From Branchiostoma floridae (lineage: Eukaryota > Chordata > Leptocardii > Amphioxiformes > Branchiostomatidae), in assembly GCF_000003815.2 (NCBI RefSeq), contig NC_049982.1, positions 2,909,338 through 2,973,337 on the forward strand: DNA of 64,000 nt, written 5' to 3'. The notes beneath the pieces were generated by a model. That model did no database searches and had not been told where the DNA came from. It was given only the letters and a program-made list of their open reading frames with translations. This document shows, piece after piece, positions 46,301 to 58,300 of this stretch (positions within the stretch are counted from its first letter, which is position 1; each line of letters begins with the position of its first letter). Made by a program: the position numbers and the translations under genes.

Positions 46301-49300
46301 CAACTTGCGGGAAGGACGGAGAAGGGGGAGCCTGGGGAAATGAGGTTTACCTCATCTCAGGTAGATAGCTTTTATTTTTTTTTACCTTCAGCTTGCATGC
46401 CAATCTCTGAGCCTTTCTGTCTGTTTGTTGGATTGGAAGTAAGTTTGCTTGAAAGTGTAATACCATTCACTTATCCATGAGCTTCATCTCTATAATTTTG
46501 TTATTCTGTCTTTCAGATGTTGTCAGGGCAAACAAAGCAGGTGAGTAGGTCAATTGTCAGCTATCGCTGAATCCCTCTAACGTAAGATGGCATAACATAA
46601 AACAGCACAACACAAGAGTTCGTAGACCTCAGGCCTGCATGAAATGTATTGGGTTTCTGTAGACCTATTGTGTATTTTTGCCTTTTTGTCTGTGGTACGT
46701 GGTTGGAAAAATGAGCTTTTTACCGTGTTGGTTGTGCACCATGCAAAAGTCTGACTCTGAAATTCCATTTTCTGAATTTGTAAGTTTGGACATGGATGAA
46801 CATTACTTATTTTGGATTTCTTAAGTATGTAACCAACCACAGTACTTTGAAGTTGTTGAGACGCTACCTTTTTTTGTCTCAGATGGCCCATGCACATGTA
46901 GTTACTCTGTCACATGATATACTAATATCTTCCTATTTCAATGTACTGACCTAATGCAGCTGCTAAGTCTCCTTGGTTTGTGTTCTTCCAATGATATTCA
47001 TTAAAGATTTATTTCTGGGGTGTTATTCACTTGACATCGGAATGTTACTCGCATAATTTGACCAATGATACTTTTATCTGTAGTTCCATAGACATTAGAC
47101 AATATGAATAGTGGTAGCCCCCATGCAGCAGCAACAGTTAGTCCCCAGGGTGGTATGATATTTTCATTCAATCCATCCAACCCAAACCTAAATCTCCTGT
47201 AGTATCTAAGCCAAATTTAACAACACAATTTACTATGAAAAATGTCCTTGTCAATCCCATTTATAGATGGCAAGCTGCTGGCAATGGAAGCTTTGAAAAG
47301 TTCAGAAGCTGTTGTAGTCAGAGCAAACACCCAGCAAACATCCCCGCAAACCAATGAGCAGTTGCTTAGAAGGGGAATTTCATCATATATTTGCCGCGAC
47401 AAAATGCAACAAACGATACTGAATTCAAAACAGAACAAAGCTAAGCCTCCACCACTTAACCCTGCCTGTACCATAGATTAAGCAGGCCCAAAAACCAAGC
47501 GAATATGACTAGCCCAAAACAACAAATTACCTGTATACAGTATGGAAATGGCATTACCAAAGAAACAAAAAGAAACACAGGACAAATCATACACATACCT
47601 TTCTCTTATGCCCACACTCTATACAGTTCTCCTCCACATTAGAAAATTGCATCTTCTTCTGTTTAAGTTCAAGTTCAACCATGATTGCCAACAGGGTAAA
47701 GGAACTTGTACCGGAACTTAAAACTCAGTACTATACAGCTCTAGAAACACCACAAAGAGTAATAAGCAAACTCCAATTATACCTGACCAACAGATATATA
47801 ATCTGGCACACTCCCGTCATCTGGCAAACTGTCAGTGCCACTAAGTAACCTGATACATTGAAGGTGGCCCAGGCCAGATGATGGTTCTACACCCAACCAT
47901 AATCTGTTTTTAAAACCAAGCAGATATTGGGAGGATGCCCCAACCACACTAAAACAGGGTCAACCTATACAGTATCAAGTTCAAGCACTAGGAGGCCCAA
48001 AATCAAACCTGACCACCAGGACACCACAAACAACTCACGTACCAAATGGCAACACAATGGCACCTTGCGTTCCGGAGATACAGCGCACGCCCCGTGCCCG
48101 CACAAAAGGTAACCTAAAATGTCAAGTTCAAGCACCAAGGGCGCCAAAATCAAAATTGAGCATTATTCAGCCACCGCCGACACATGTGCCAAATATCATC
48201 GCGCCAGCACCAGCCGTTCAGAAGATATAACTCCGGAAACACCCCTCCCGGACACAAAATTCAACCTGCCGGGTCAAGTTCAAACGCGACAAGGCCCAAA
48301 GTCAATCCTAGGCAACAGGCAACAACCCCCCACCCATGCACCAAAAATCGTCGCAATGGCGCGTATCGTTCCGGACACACAGCGCCAAAAGTGCCCCCAA
48401 AACACCACAAAAGCCACCTTTAATGTCAAGGTCAAGCGCCAGGAGGCCCAAAATCACACCTGAGTGTCAGGCTACCACCCCCAACCCACGTACCAAAAAT
48501 CGTCGTGCTCGCACCATCCGTTCACGAGATACAGCGCCCTACATCCCCGGCTACCGAAAAGTTTCCACCAGCATCAAAACCATACCTGCATACATGCAGG
48601 TAATAACATTGCATAGCAGGACATAACAAAGCAGGCCCCAATATTTGAGTAAGATGGACGTGACACATGCTTTTTGCAATATCTAAAAGCACTGAAACAG
48701 TAGAACATTTAACCACACTATTCTATCTAGTACATTTAAGACCAGCTACCTGATTTTTATCATCTAGAAAAATGCCAGGAGGAAAATGGGGTGTCCTACC
48801 GAGGAACAGTTTCTGTGACCAGATCAGGAAAGACGTGCCAGCACTGGGCCAGCCAGACGCCACAGAAGCACGACAGCACACCTGACAAACATCCGTTATC
48901 TGGTCTGGATGGGAACTACTGCCGGAATCCCGGGGGAGCCCGCCAAGGTGTCTGGTGCTACACCACGGATCCCAGCACGCCATGGGAGGAGTGTGCCGTG
49001 CCAGTCTGCGGTATGATCTTTGTAACCTTAGAAAAAAAAACGATGTTCATAACTTTCGTGTTAATGATCCCCCTTCATTTTTCTTTCACAAATTAAGAAT
49101 AGAATAGTTAAACTCTGCTAACAGTATTTTGTCTCGTCACTGCAGCTGGTCCGGAGTACATAAGCCTGGGTTGTTGGAAAGACACCGGCAATCGAGCCAT
49201 CGCCGAACTGGAGAAAACAGACGAACGGCTGGACGGGACTTACACCGCCCGCGAGAACGCCATCGAGAAGTGCTACCAGGTTCGGGAATGTTGGTTTATT

Positions 49301-52300
49301 CTAGCAGAAGCAAATACGTCTCGTACTGGCACTTTACTGTATGTGTCGGGCGACTGTATTATTAGAATGAAATGAGGGAAAGCAAAGATCATTTGTGTGT
49401 GGTAGGAGACCCCGACGACATTACATGGAGATCGTGTTTTAGCCTGCTCCCTAAAAACCAGAAGGAAATGTATTTTTTTGTGTGTAACTGTAAGTTCATG
49501 TCATCGGTTCAGGGCTGATCTAAGAGTAGACCTTTGACAGGGGAAGTCGTTATTCAATGGCATATGATAAAGAAAGCGTGTCCATGTAGGTTGCCAAGTC
49601 TCGAGGGTTCTTCATCTTTGCTGTCCAAAATGGCGGCTGGTGCGCCGGTGCAGGGACTGGTAGTGCTCTCGTCAACTACCGGAAGTACGGGCCCTCGGCA
49701 TCATGTAAGAAAGATGGAGAAGGAGGTCCCTGGGCGAATGAAGTCTATCTGATAACAGGTAAGTTCAATCCATTATACAAAATCTGTACACAAGTGCCGT
49801 AAAACCTAAAACCTCAGAGATGGCAGACTTCACCCCACTATTAATTACTCATATTGCTATGAAATACCATAAGTCCTGACGACAAAAATAGTGGCAGCAC
49901 AAAGTATCTATCTCTAGACTACATTTTTCTTTGGAAGCAAACAAAAAGACATGCAAACTCCTCAATCGAAAAACAGACCAAAGCCAAAGGTATTTTTTTC
50001 TTCATTTAGGTTAAGTAATTACTTCACATTGTTACTATGTAAGGAGTATCTCTTGATCACTGTGGATAATTCTTCTGAATGTTTCTTGTATTTGTTACAG
50101 GTGCCACCAAAATAGTGCCTCAAGGTAAGTCATTTGATATTATTTCTCAAAGAAGACGATTCTACATCAAAATTCTCCGTCGAATCAGTTGTTGAATATT
50201 CTTGTGTCTAACATACAGAATAGGGACTACAATGACTTCTTCTCAAACCTCTCATTTCTCAACTCAACACGTGTTTCCACAGGATTTGTTCCCAAGCCGT
50301 ACTTCAGCATTGGCTGTTGGAAGGACACCGGAAACCGCGCCATTCCTACTCTGGAGGGGAAAGACGCACGTTTGGACGGCAGCTATACCGCACGCGCCAA
50401 CGCCATCGAAAAGTGCTACCAGGTGGCCAAGTCGCTTGGCTACCGAGCCTTTGCGGTCCAACATGGCGGCTGGTGTGCCGGATCGGCTACAGCCCACAAA
50501 ACCTACAACAAGTACGGCCCCTATTCCACCTGCCAGCACGACGGGGAAGGGGGACCCTGGGGAAATGAGGTTTATCTCATCTCAGGTATCGTGTCTTCTA
50601 CCGTGTTTATTTTCTTTACATGCATTTCACGTTTTATTTTATGACGAGATTGATATTATACTTTCATTTCTGGTAACGTTCAACAATAATTTCCAATATA
50701 AAGTGATAAATGTCTATTATAATAGCTATAACATTGTTCTTGTGTCCTTCAGGTATGTTCATCCCCAACAAAGGAGGTGAGTATGCCGATCATCAGTCAT
50801 TTTTATTTATTGAAATTATTGTAATATGCCTGCATCACCTCACACAGAGTTCCATCTTGAGAAACCATTTTCTGTCTGTATGTGTTTAAGGAAAGTTCCA
50901 TACGATTTGCAGAAATGATATTTATCGAGCTATGAATGAATTTAAAACAAACAAACAATAGAATCATATCATCATCGCGGGCTGCTTGCCCGCGGACCAA
51001 GTCCACACTTTCCTTCCAGACTTCTCTATAATAGAACCAAGATATAAAAACTTTCCTACCCTGATTTGCAAACTGTCATTATTAGAACGGTCCTGAATGA
51101 CCTGTCCACGTTTTGGGCAAAGGTAGGTAGGTATTGAGTAGTCACAACTCCACCTCATTGACCCGTGACCCGGTCCGAATACTTTCTATACTTCACTTCT
51201 GTCCGTTGTAAACATGTAGAACTGACAACATCGGTAAAAATAATATTTGATTAAACGTAATAGTTGATTATTTCCTGACAGGTGGAGAAGTTGCAAAGAT
51301 CCAAGGTCCAAAGTACCTCACGCTGGGTTGTTGGAAAGACAGCAGCAATCGCGCCATCTCCACATTGGAGAAAACAGACGAACGGCTGGACGGGTCTTAC
51401 ACCGCCCGTGCTGACGCCATCGAGAAGTGCTACCAGGTTCTGTGATTTTTGTTATTAATTTTGGCAGAAGAAAAAAAAATGTCGCCTACTGACACGTTTC
51501 AGTGTTTACTGACATGAAAGCACTTGCTACATCTAGTTAATTGATTCCATATACGTGGCAGCATATTTGCTTTAGAATTAAGTTGGTTCTCATAGAATAT
51601 GAGGAGGGATAGTTTCGCACTTATAGATCGATTATGATCTGTACTTATACATTTCCACCAGAATCTGTCATGCATGAAAGTAATTCAAATACGTGAATAA
51701 TTTATAGAGCACTAAGCGATGTATCTTGATAAAGAACAATTTCAAAAACAAGACCTACATTTTTGTGCCTCTCATTGATATGAAAACATGCCCATACAGG
51801 TGGCCAAGTCTCGCGGGTTCTCCGTTTTCGCTGTCCAAAATGGCGGTGAATGTTTCGGCTCGGCTACTGCTCTCGGCACCTACAAGAAGTACGGGCCTTC
51901 GTCATCATGTCAGAAAGATGGAGAAGGAGGAGGCTGGGCGAACGAAGTCTACCTGATGAAAACAGGTGAGATGGAACATCCTTTTGCGATCACAACATTT
52001 CGCTGACACTAATGCCTTGTATTTGTTTTTAGACTTTAAGTGTTTTTAACATCCAAATTCTTTTACAAAATGAACGTCGGAGGCGGCAGAATTCACCCCT
52101 TTATTCAATACATCACTCCTTTAGTTTACATGAGAAGTGTAGAAATATGAGTTTTTAGAGTAATGACAGGGTCCAAGTAGCATGAGTATAACGCAGAACG
52201 TTTGACCAGAACGTTTTGATAGAACTTTATTGCTCGACATTTGTACATGGTACAAAGTATGGCAACGACTGTTACACAAAGTACAAAATAGGTGTAGAGA

Positions 52301-55300
52301 ATAAGACTTGATACTTGATGTACTAAACATAAATAACAGAGACATGCATGAATACTACTACAGTCCGAAAATTTGTTAATTTTTCTTGTCATCATTTCCT
52401 TTTCTTTTCTTCTTCCAGGAGAACCAATTGCTTTGCCCAAGGGTAAGTGATTTCTCACATTATGTTTCATAGACATTTCTACATTTCCTTTCGTTTTAAT
52501 CGCTGAGTCGTCTAGTATCTATTTTAAGGAATAACGATGTCTGACCCATATGCTTATGGACAGCATGACTCAACCTCAATCGTCAATTAACTTCGGACAT
52601 GTTTCCACAGGGTACGTCCCCAAGCCGTACATCAGTATTGGCTGTTGGAGAGACTCGGGAAGTCGCGCCATTCCTACTCTGGAGGGGAAAGACAAACTTT
52701 TAGACGGCAGCTACACTACACGTGCCGGCGCCATCGACAAGTGCTACCAGGTGGCCAAGTCACGTGGTTATCGTATCTTTGCGGTCCAAAATGGCGGCTG
52801 GTGTGCCGGATCTGCCGACGCCTACAGAACCTACAAGAAGTACGGACCCTACACAACTTGTGGGAAGGACGGAGAAGGGGGAGCCTGGGGAAATGAGGTT
52901 TACCTCATCTCAGGTAGATAGCTTTTATTTTCGTTTTCACCTTAAGCTTGCATGCCAATCTCTGAGCCTTTCTGTCTCTTTGTTGGCTTGAACGTAAGTT
53001 TGCTTGAAAACAAAACTATTATACCATTCACTTATCCATAAGTTTCATCTCTATAATTTTGTTATTCTGTCTTTCAGATGTTGTCAGGGCAAACAAAGCA
53101 GGTGAGTAGGTCAATTGTCAGCTATCGCTGAATCCTTCTAACGTAAGATGGCATAACATAAAACAGCACAACATAACATTGCATAGCAGGACATAACAAA
53201 ACAGGCCCTAATATGTAAGTTAGATGGACGTGACACATGCTACTTTCAATATCTAAAAGCACTGAAACAGTAGAACATTTAACCACACTATTCTATCTAG
53301 TACATTTAAGAACAGCTACCTGATTTTCATCACCTAGAAAAATGCCAGGAGGAAAATGGGGTGTCCTACCGAGGAACAGTTTCTGTGACCAGATCAGGAA
53401 AGACGTGCCAGCACTGGGCCAGCCAGACGCCACAGAAGCACGACAGCACACCTGACAAACATCCGTTATCTGGTCTGGATGGGAACTACTGCCGGAATCC
53501 CGTGGGAGCCCGCCAAGGTGTCTGGTGCTACACCACGGACCCCAGCACGCCATGGGAGGAGTGTGCCGTGCCAGTCTGCGGTAAGATCTTTTTACGTTAG
53601 ATAAAACTTGACGATGGTAACTTTTCTGTGAATGATCCCACTTCATATTTCTTTCACAAATTACTCTACTGTTGAAGAATAGCATAGTTAAACTCTACTA
53701 AAAGTATTTTTGTCTTGTCGCTACAGCCGGTCCGGAGTACATAAGCCTGGGTTGTTGGAAAGACACCGGCAATCGCGCCATCGCCGAACTGGAGAAAACA
53801 GACGAACGGCTGGACGGGACTTACACCGCCCGCGAGAACGCCATCGAGAAGTGCTACCAGGTTCGGTGATTTCTGTCTAATATCCTTTTAGCATTAGCGG
53901 TTTGTTTCTGATATCAGATTGAATGACTTTTGTTTGTTCCGAAAAAAAAGTAAAGCGTTTTGCAGTAATGGTTAGCATTTCGAGACTGATCTAATAAATA
54001 AAATTTAAAAAACTTCACAAAAGGAAGTTGTAATGTCATATAATGAGAAACCTGTCATACAGGTGGCCAAGTCTCGCGGGTTCTTCATCTTCGCGGTCCA
54101 AAATGGCGGTCAGTGTTTCGGCAGCGGCTCTACGAATGCTCTGGTCAGCTACCGGAGGTACGGGCCCTCGGCATCATGTAAGAAAGATGGAGAGGGGGGA
54201 AGCTGGGCGAACGAAGTCTACCTGATAACAGGTAAGTTTGAACATTAATAATTAATAACATGTAAGGTAGAAAATCCTTTAAAACATGTAAAGCGCAATA
54301 TACATTCTTTATATAGAATTAACATAAAACATAAAACCTCATGCAACAAAAACACGAAAAAGCTACACCTCTGGCCCATATCGCTTTGTGGTCCTTATAA
54401 TTATACTCAGACAAACCAGAAGTATCACGGGGAATATATCCATAAGCTGCATACTACATGTTGTAGAAGAAAATCAAAAGATAGATTTGCATGCAACCTA
54501 ATAGGTAAGCCCTTCGTCTTTTGTTTACATAAGAAGTGCGAGTTATGCATAAAAGGAGTGTTATCAATATCGTATATATCATTTAATGAATAATTATTAT
54601 CAACCTTTCTCGTATTTCTTCCAGGTGCCCTCAAAACATTACCTCCTGGTGAGTCATTTCATATCTTTTGTCTAATAGACGGTTCTGCATTCAGTGCTTA
54701 CCGTTCCCGGTGGTCTCAGTCGTTTAACCTTCTTACATGTAACATGAGAACACCAATGAGAGAGTCAAAGAATCGACTCAAATATTCTTTAATTCTTTGT
54801 ACGATGTATCCACAGGCTTTGTTCCCAAGCCGTACTTCAGCATTGGCTGTTGGAAGGACACCGGAAACCGCGCCATTCCTACTCTGGAGGGGAAAGACGC
54901 ACGTTTGGACGGCAGCTATACCGCACGCGCCAACGCCATCGAAAAGTGCTACCAGGTAGCCAAGTCACGTGGCTACCGAGCCTTTGCGGTCCAACATGGC
55001 GGCTGGTGTGCCGGATCGGCTACAGCCCACAAAACCTACAACAAGTACGGACCCTACTCCACCTGCCAGCACGACGGGGAAGGGGGACCCTGGGGAAATG
55101 AGGTTTATCTCATCTCAGGTATCGTGTCTTTTGTCATGTTACATTTTATTCATCGGCGACGGAGATATGACGTCTGTACTCCGAATAAGTTTCGTTAAAT
55201 ACGATATGGCAAATTGTCTCCTTTGTAACGATAGTTTTTTTACATTCCTAACTAAAAGGTTTTCATTCTGCCTTTCAGATATGATGAACCCCAGCGTTCA

Positions 55301-58300
55301 AAAAGGAGGTGAGTGTATATAATAGGCTAGTTACGAGCTAGCGATTCACATTACGTTTTGACGCACTCCTCTAATATGATAAGATGTGTTCACAAATGCG
55401 TATATCCTCAAGTCCTTAGAAGAAGAAGAAGAACTCTATTGCACGACAACTGTAGAGGATACAGTGTTTGGCAACTTGTACATACAATACATACAGAACA
55501 GAACACTACATGAGTTACTAGTATCTAAAAATCTAAGAGACTAATCTATTTTACACATGGTATACAATATTTACAATAAGGCTATTATTATGTGCTGGTT
55601 CATGATAGTATAATATTGTCACGTTTTTTAAATGAGTTATATATAAATTGACCGACATAGGCAGATATATCAGCAGGACATGATAGTAACATATTGAACA
55701 TTTCTGTCCTGGTAGGTGGTAACATAGTATCAGATTTGCATTTAATAGACTGTAACATTTTTTTGTCTCTCTCTATCATAAGTTGGACAATCCATTATAA
55801 AGTGGGATTCATTTTCAATATTATCATGGCATGTTGGACAGTCTGTCACTGGCTGCTGTGTTGTGATGTCTACCCTTTTTCGATTTGTAGGGAGTGGGCA
55901 CTAATTGTTAGTTTCGTAGTGATATTTCTAAAGGATTTGTTTTGAACAGTTGAAAGGTAATTTTCAAGACAGAAATCTTTTTTGATTCTGCAATAAGTAC
56001 TAAGTTTGCTTAGACTTCTTATTTCTTGTCTCCAGCCAGAGAGAAATGTGTCTATCAGGCGGTTTTTGAATAAATTTCCAAACTGATTGACATTCACGGC
56101 AGGGTTGAGCCAAACAGTTTGGAAGCCGTGTCTACATGTCTTGTACATGGACAGCCCAGTCTTGTTGTCCTTATGGAACTTAAAGCCTCTGTCAACTCGC
56201 TCCACAGACCAGTGGATATAGTGGAAATTGAACAAATACAGACAACATGTCAGACGAGTTAGCATGTTATCTGTCTACATTTGTTCAGTTTATACTATTT
56301 TTCCAGTGGCCTGTGGAGCCTGGTATAGGCTAAGACTACCATTCGTAACTCATTCGGACTTGATGGTATACGCACGTGTGAAACCCCTATAGACTCTTTA
56401 CCACCCGGATTACGGGTTATAAGTAGAACCCCAGTATTATGCTATCCATCGTCCTTTAGTTCCTGCGAAGTGGCTTAGTCTGTGTAGACTGTCTGACAGT
56501 AGTAGTAGATCCCCAAGAACCTGAAAACACGTATGAATACACGGGCTCTGGCCCCTGGTACCCTAAAGGCTATATTAGGCTATGTGACTATTCCTTTTCT
56601 TGACAATTTTGATATGGGGACGATGCCATAACATTTATTTTATGGTCTTTAGTAATGACTATATGACCAAACGGAAGTATGATCTTTTTTTGTTCACAGG
56701 TGGAGCGGTTGCCAAAGTGCAAGGTCCGAGGTACATCAGTCTGGGTTGCTGGAAAGACACCAGCAATCGAGCCATCGCCGAACTGGAGAAAACAGACGAA
56801 CGGCTGGACGGAGCGTACGCTGCCCGTAAACACGCCATCGAGAAGTGCTACCAGGTTCGGTGACATTTGTTTATTTTGGCAGAAGCAAACGTGTCTCGTA
56901 CTGACACTTTTCAAGGTAAAGTGGGGTATGGTCATGACATTAATGTAAGACCGGATACAAGGAAAGGGGAATTTCAAAGAACCGAAACCGAATCTAGGCT
57001 GAAAAAGGGGAAAGGTGACATGGCGATGCATTGCTTAAAGAGAATAATCCGTACCGGTACATTTCGTGCCCGAATCTGGCACGACTGAAGTCAAGGTAAC
57101 AGAGTATCGTATTATGGCAATGATATGTATGGATAGACGGATCTAAGAGTACTATCAACTGACGTGGTAGAATCTTAAATTAGGAATGCTCTCGAATAGG
57201 AGTTAAACGGAGGTCCCTTGTTTGAGAAGAGCCACACATTGAGAACGTTAAAGAAACGTCGACTCGCCACGCTTATTGAAAAGTCTGTCTCCGGGTTGAA
57301 ATCTTGAAAATATGATAATCGCCTGCTAGAGTCCATTCCAAGACACCGTGCGGATGTTTGTTGCCATTGTTTAGAATTGATTCTAAAGTTTTGTAATTAT
57401 ATGTCTAGGACATTTGATACTTCAGAAATATTTTGAACACTGTTACAACTTTACAACTATTTTCCTGGTCCTGTAAAACTTTGGAAATATTCATGGTGTG
57501 GAATTGGATACTTCTAATGGTTTCTAGATAATGATAGCAGCATTCTACCATTATTTACCATTTTCTACCATTTTTTGTAAATGGGTCAGTGGGCTGGGAA
57601 GATACCAATTCACACATCCTTGCAAAGTATGGTTGGGTGCCATGCAACAATGGCCCACCACAAAGGATCCACCAGTGCCCAGCAGTGAAATCTAAAAATA
57701 TACAGATGCAACAATAGGGCTTACTTTTATGGGGGCAATAAACTAATCTTACCATTTGGCGAAGTTTACAAATATTTGTAAATATTTGTAAATGTGAAAT
57801 AATCACACAGAGGTTTCACAATAATTCTAAATAAAGATATTTTTGTACAGTTACTTTCAAAATGTTTCTAAAATATTAAAAGGAATTCAAATAGTTAAAC
57901 ATTTTCTTAGTCAATTTAAAAAAAATTATTATTGTGGCTTAGATATTCTTTTATTCCAAATAATTCAGACTTATTACAAATATCGCCTAAAAACCCTCAT
58001 GGTGTCTTGGAATGGACTCTATGTCAATGCTTCTGCAAATGTGGTAAATCTCAAGAAATAAATATCCATGTCCTTAAAATGTCGATATTGTTTTCCTACA
58101 GGTGGCCAAGTCTCGCGGGTTCTCCGTCTTTGCTGTCCAACATGGCGGCCAGTGTTTTGGCTCGGCCACTGGCTTCAGCACTTACAAGAAGTACGGCAGC
58201 TCGTCGGGATGTGGGAAAGATGGAGAAGGGGGAGCCCACGCAAACGAGGTCTACCTGATTACAGGTACGATGAAATATCCTTTTTGGTAACCTGGAGACC

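Larger units (their letters stand above)
42355..48767 (+). repeat. Super-repeat unit 2 (K-S-F-S-F) with ~2-kb insertion
   Basis: 6,413 bp, holding K2, S6, F6, S7 and F7. Without the insertion at about 46612-48600 it is about 4.4 kb, like the other units. Confidence 0.9.
48768..53337 (+). repeat. Super-repeat unit 3 (K-S-F-S-F)
   Basis: 4,570 bp, holding K3, S8, F8, S9 and F9. It carries an 86-bp LINE insertion (52222-52307) that units 1 and 2 lack. A partial fourth unit (K4-S10-F10) follows. Confidence 0.9.

Noticed and set aside
47242-47481. 79-codon frame inside the 2-kb insertion
   Set aside because: No recognisable domain and no splice partner, and it lies within a lineage-specific insertion. 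It may be chance.
48723-48983. Recurring minus-strand frame (MACWDPWCSTRHLGG...) opposite every kringle
   Set aside because: Its recurrence comes from the four duplicated kringle exons. It is the complement of the kringle and has no independent signal.
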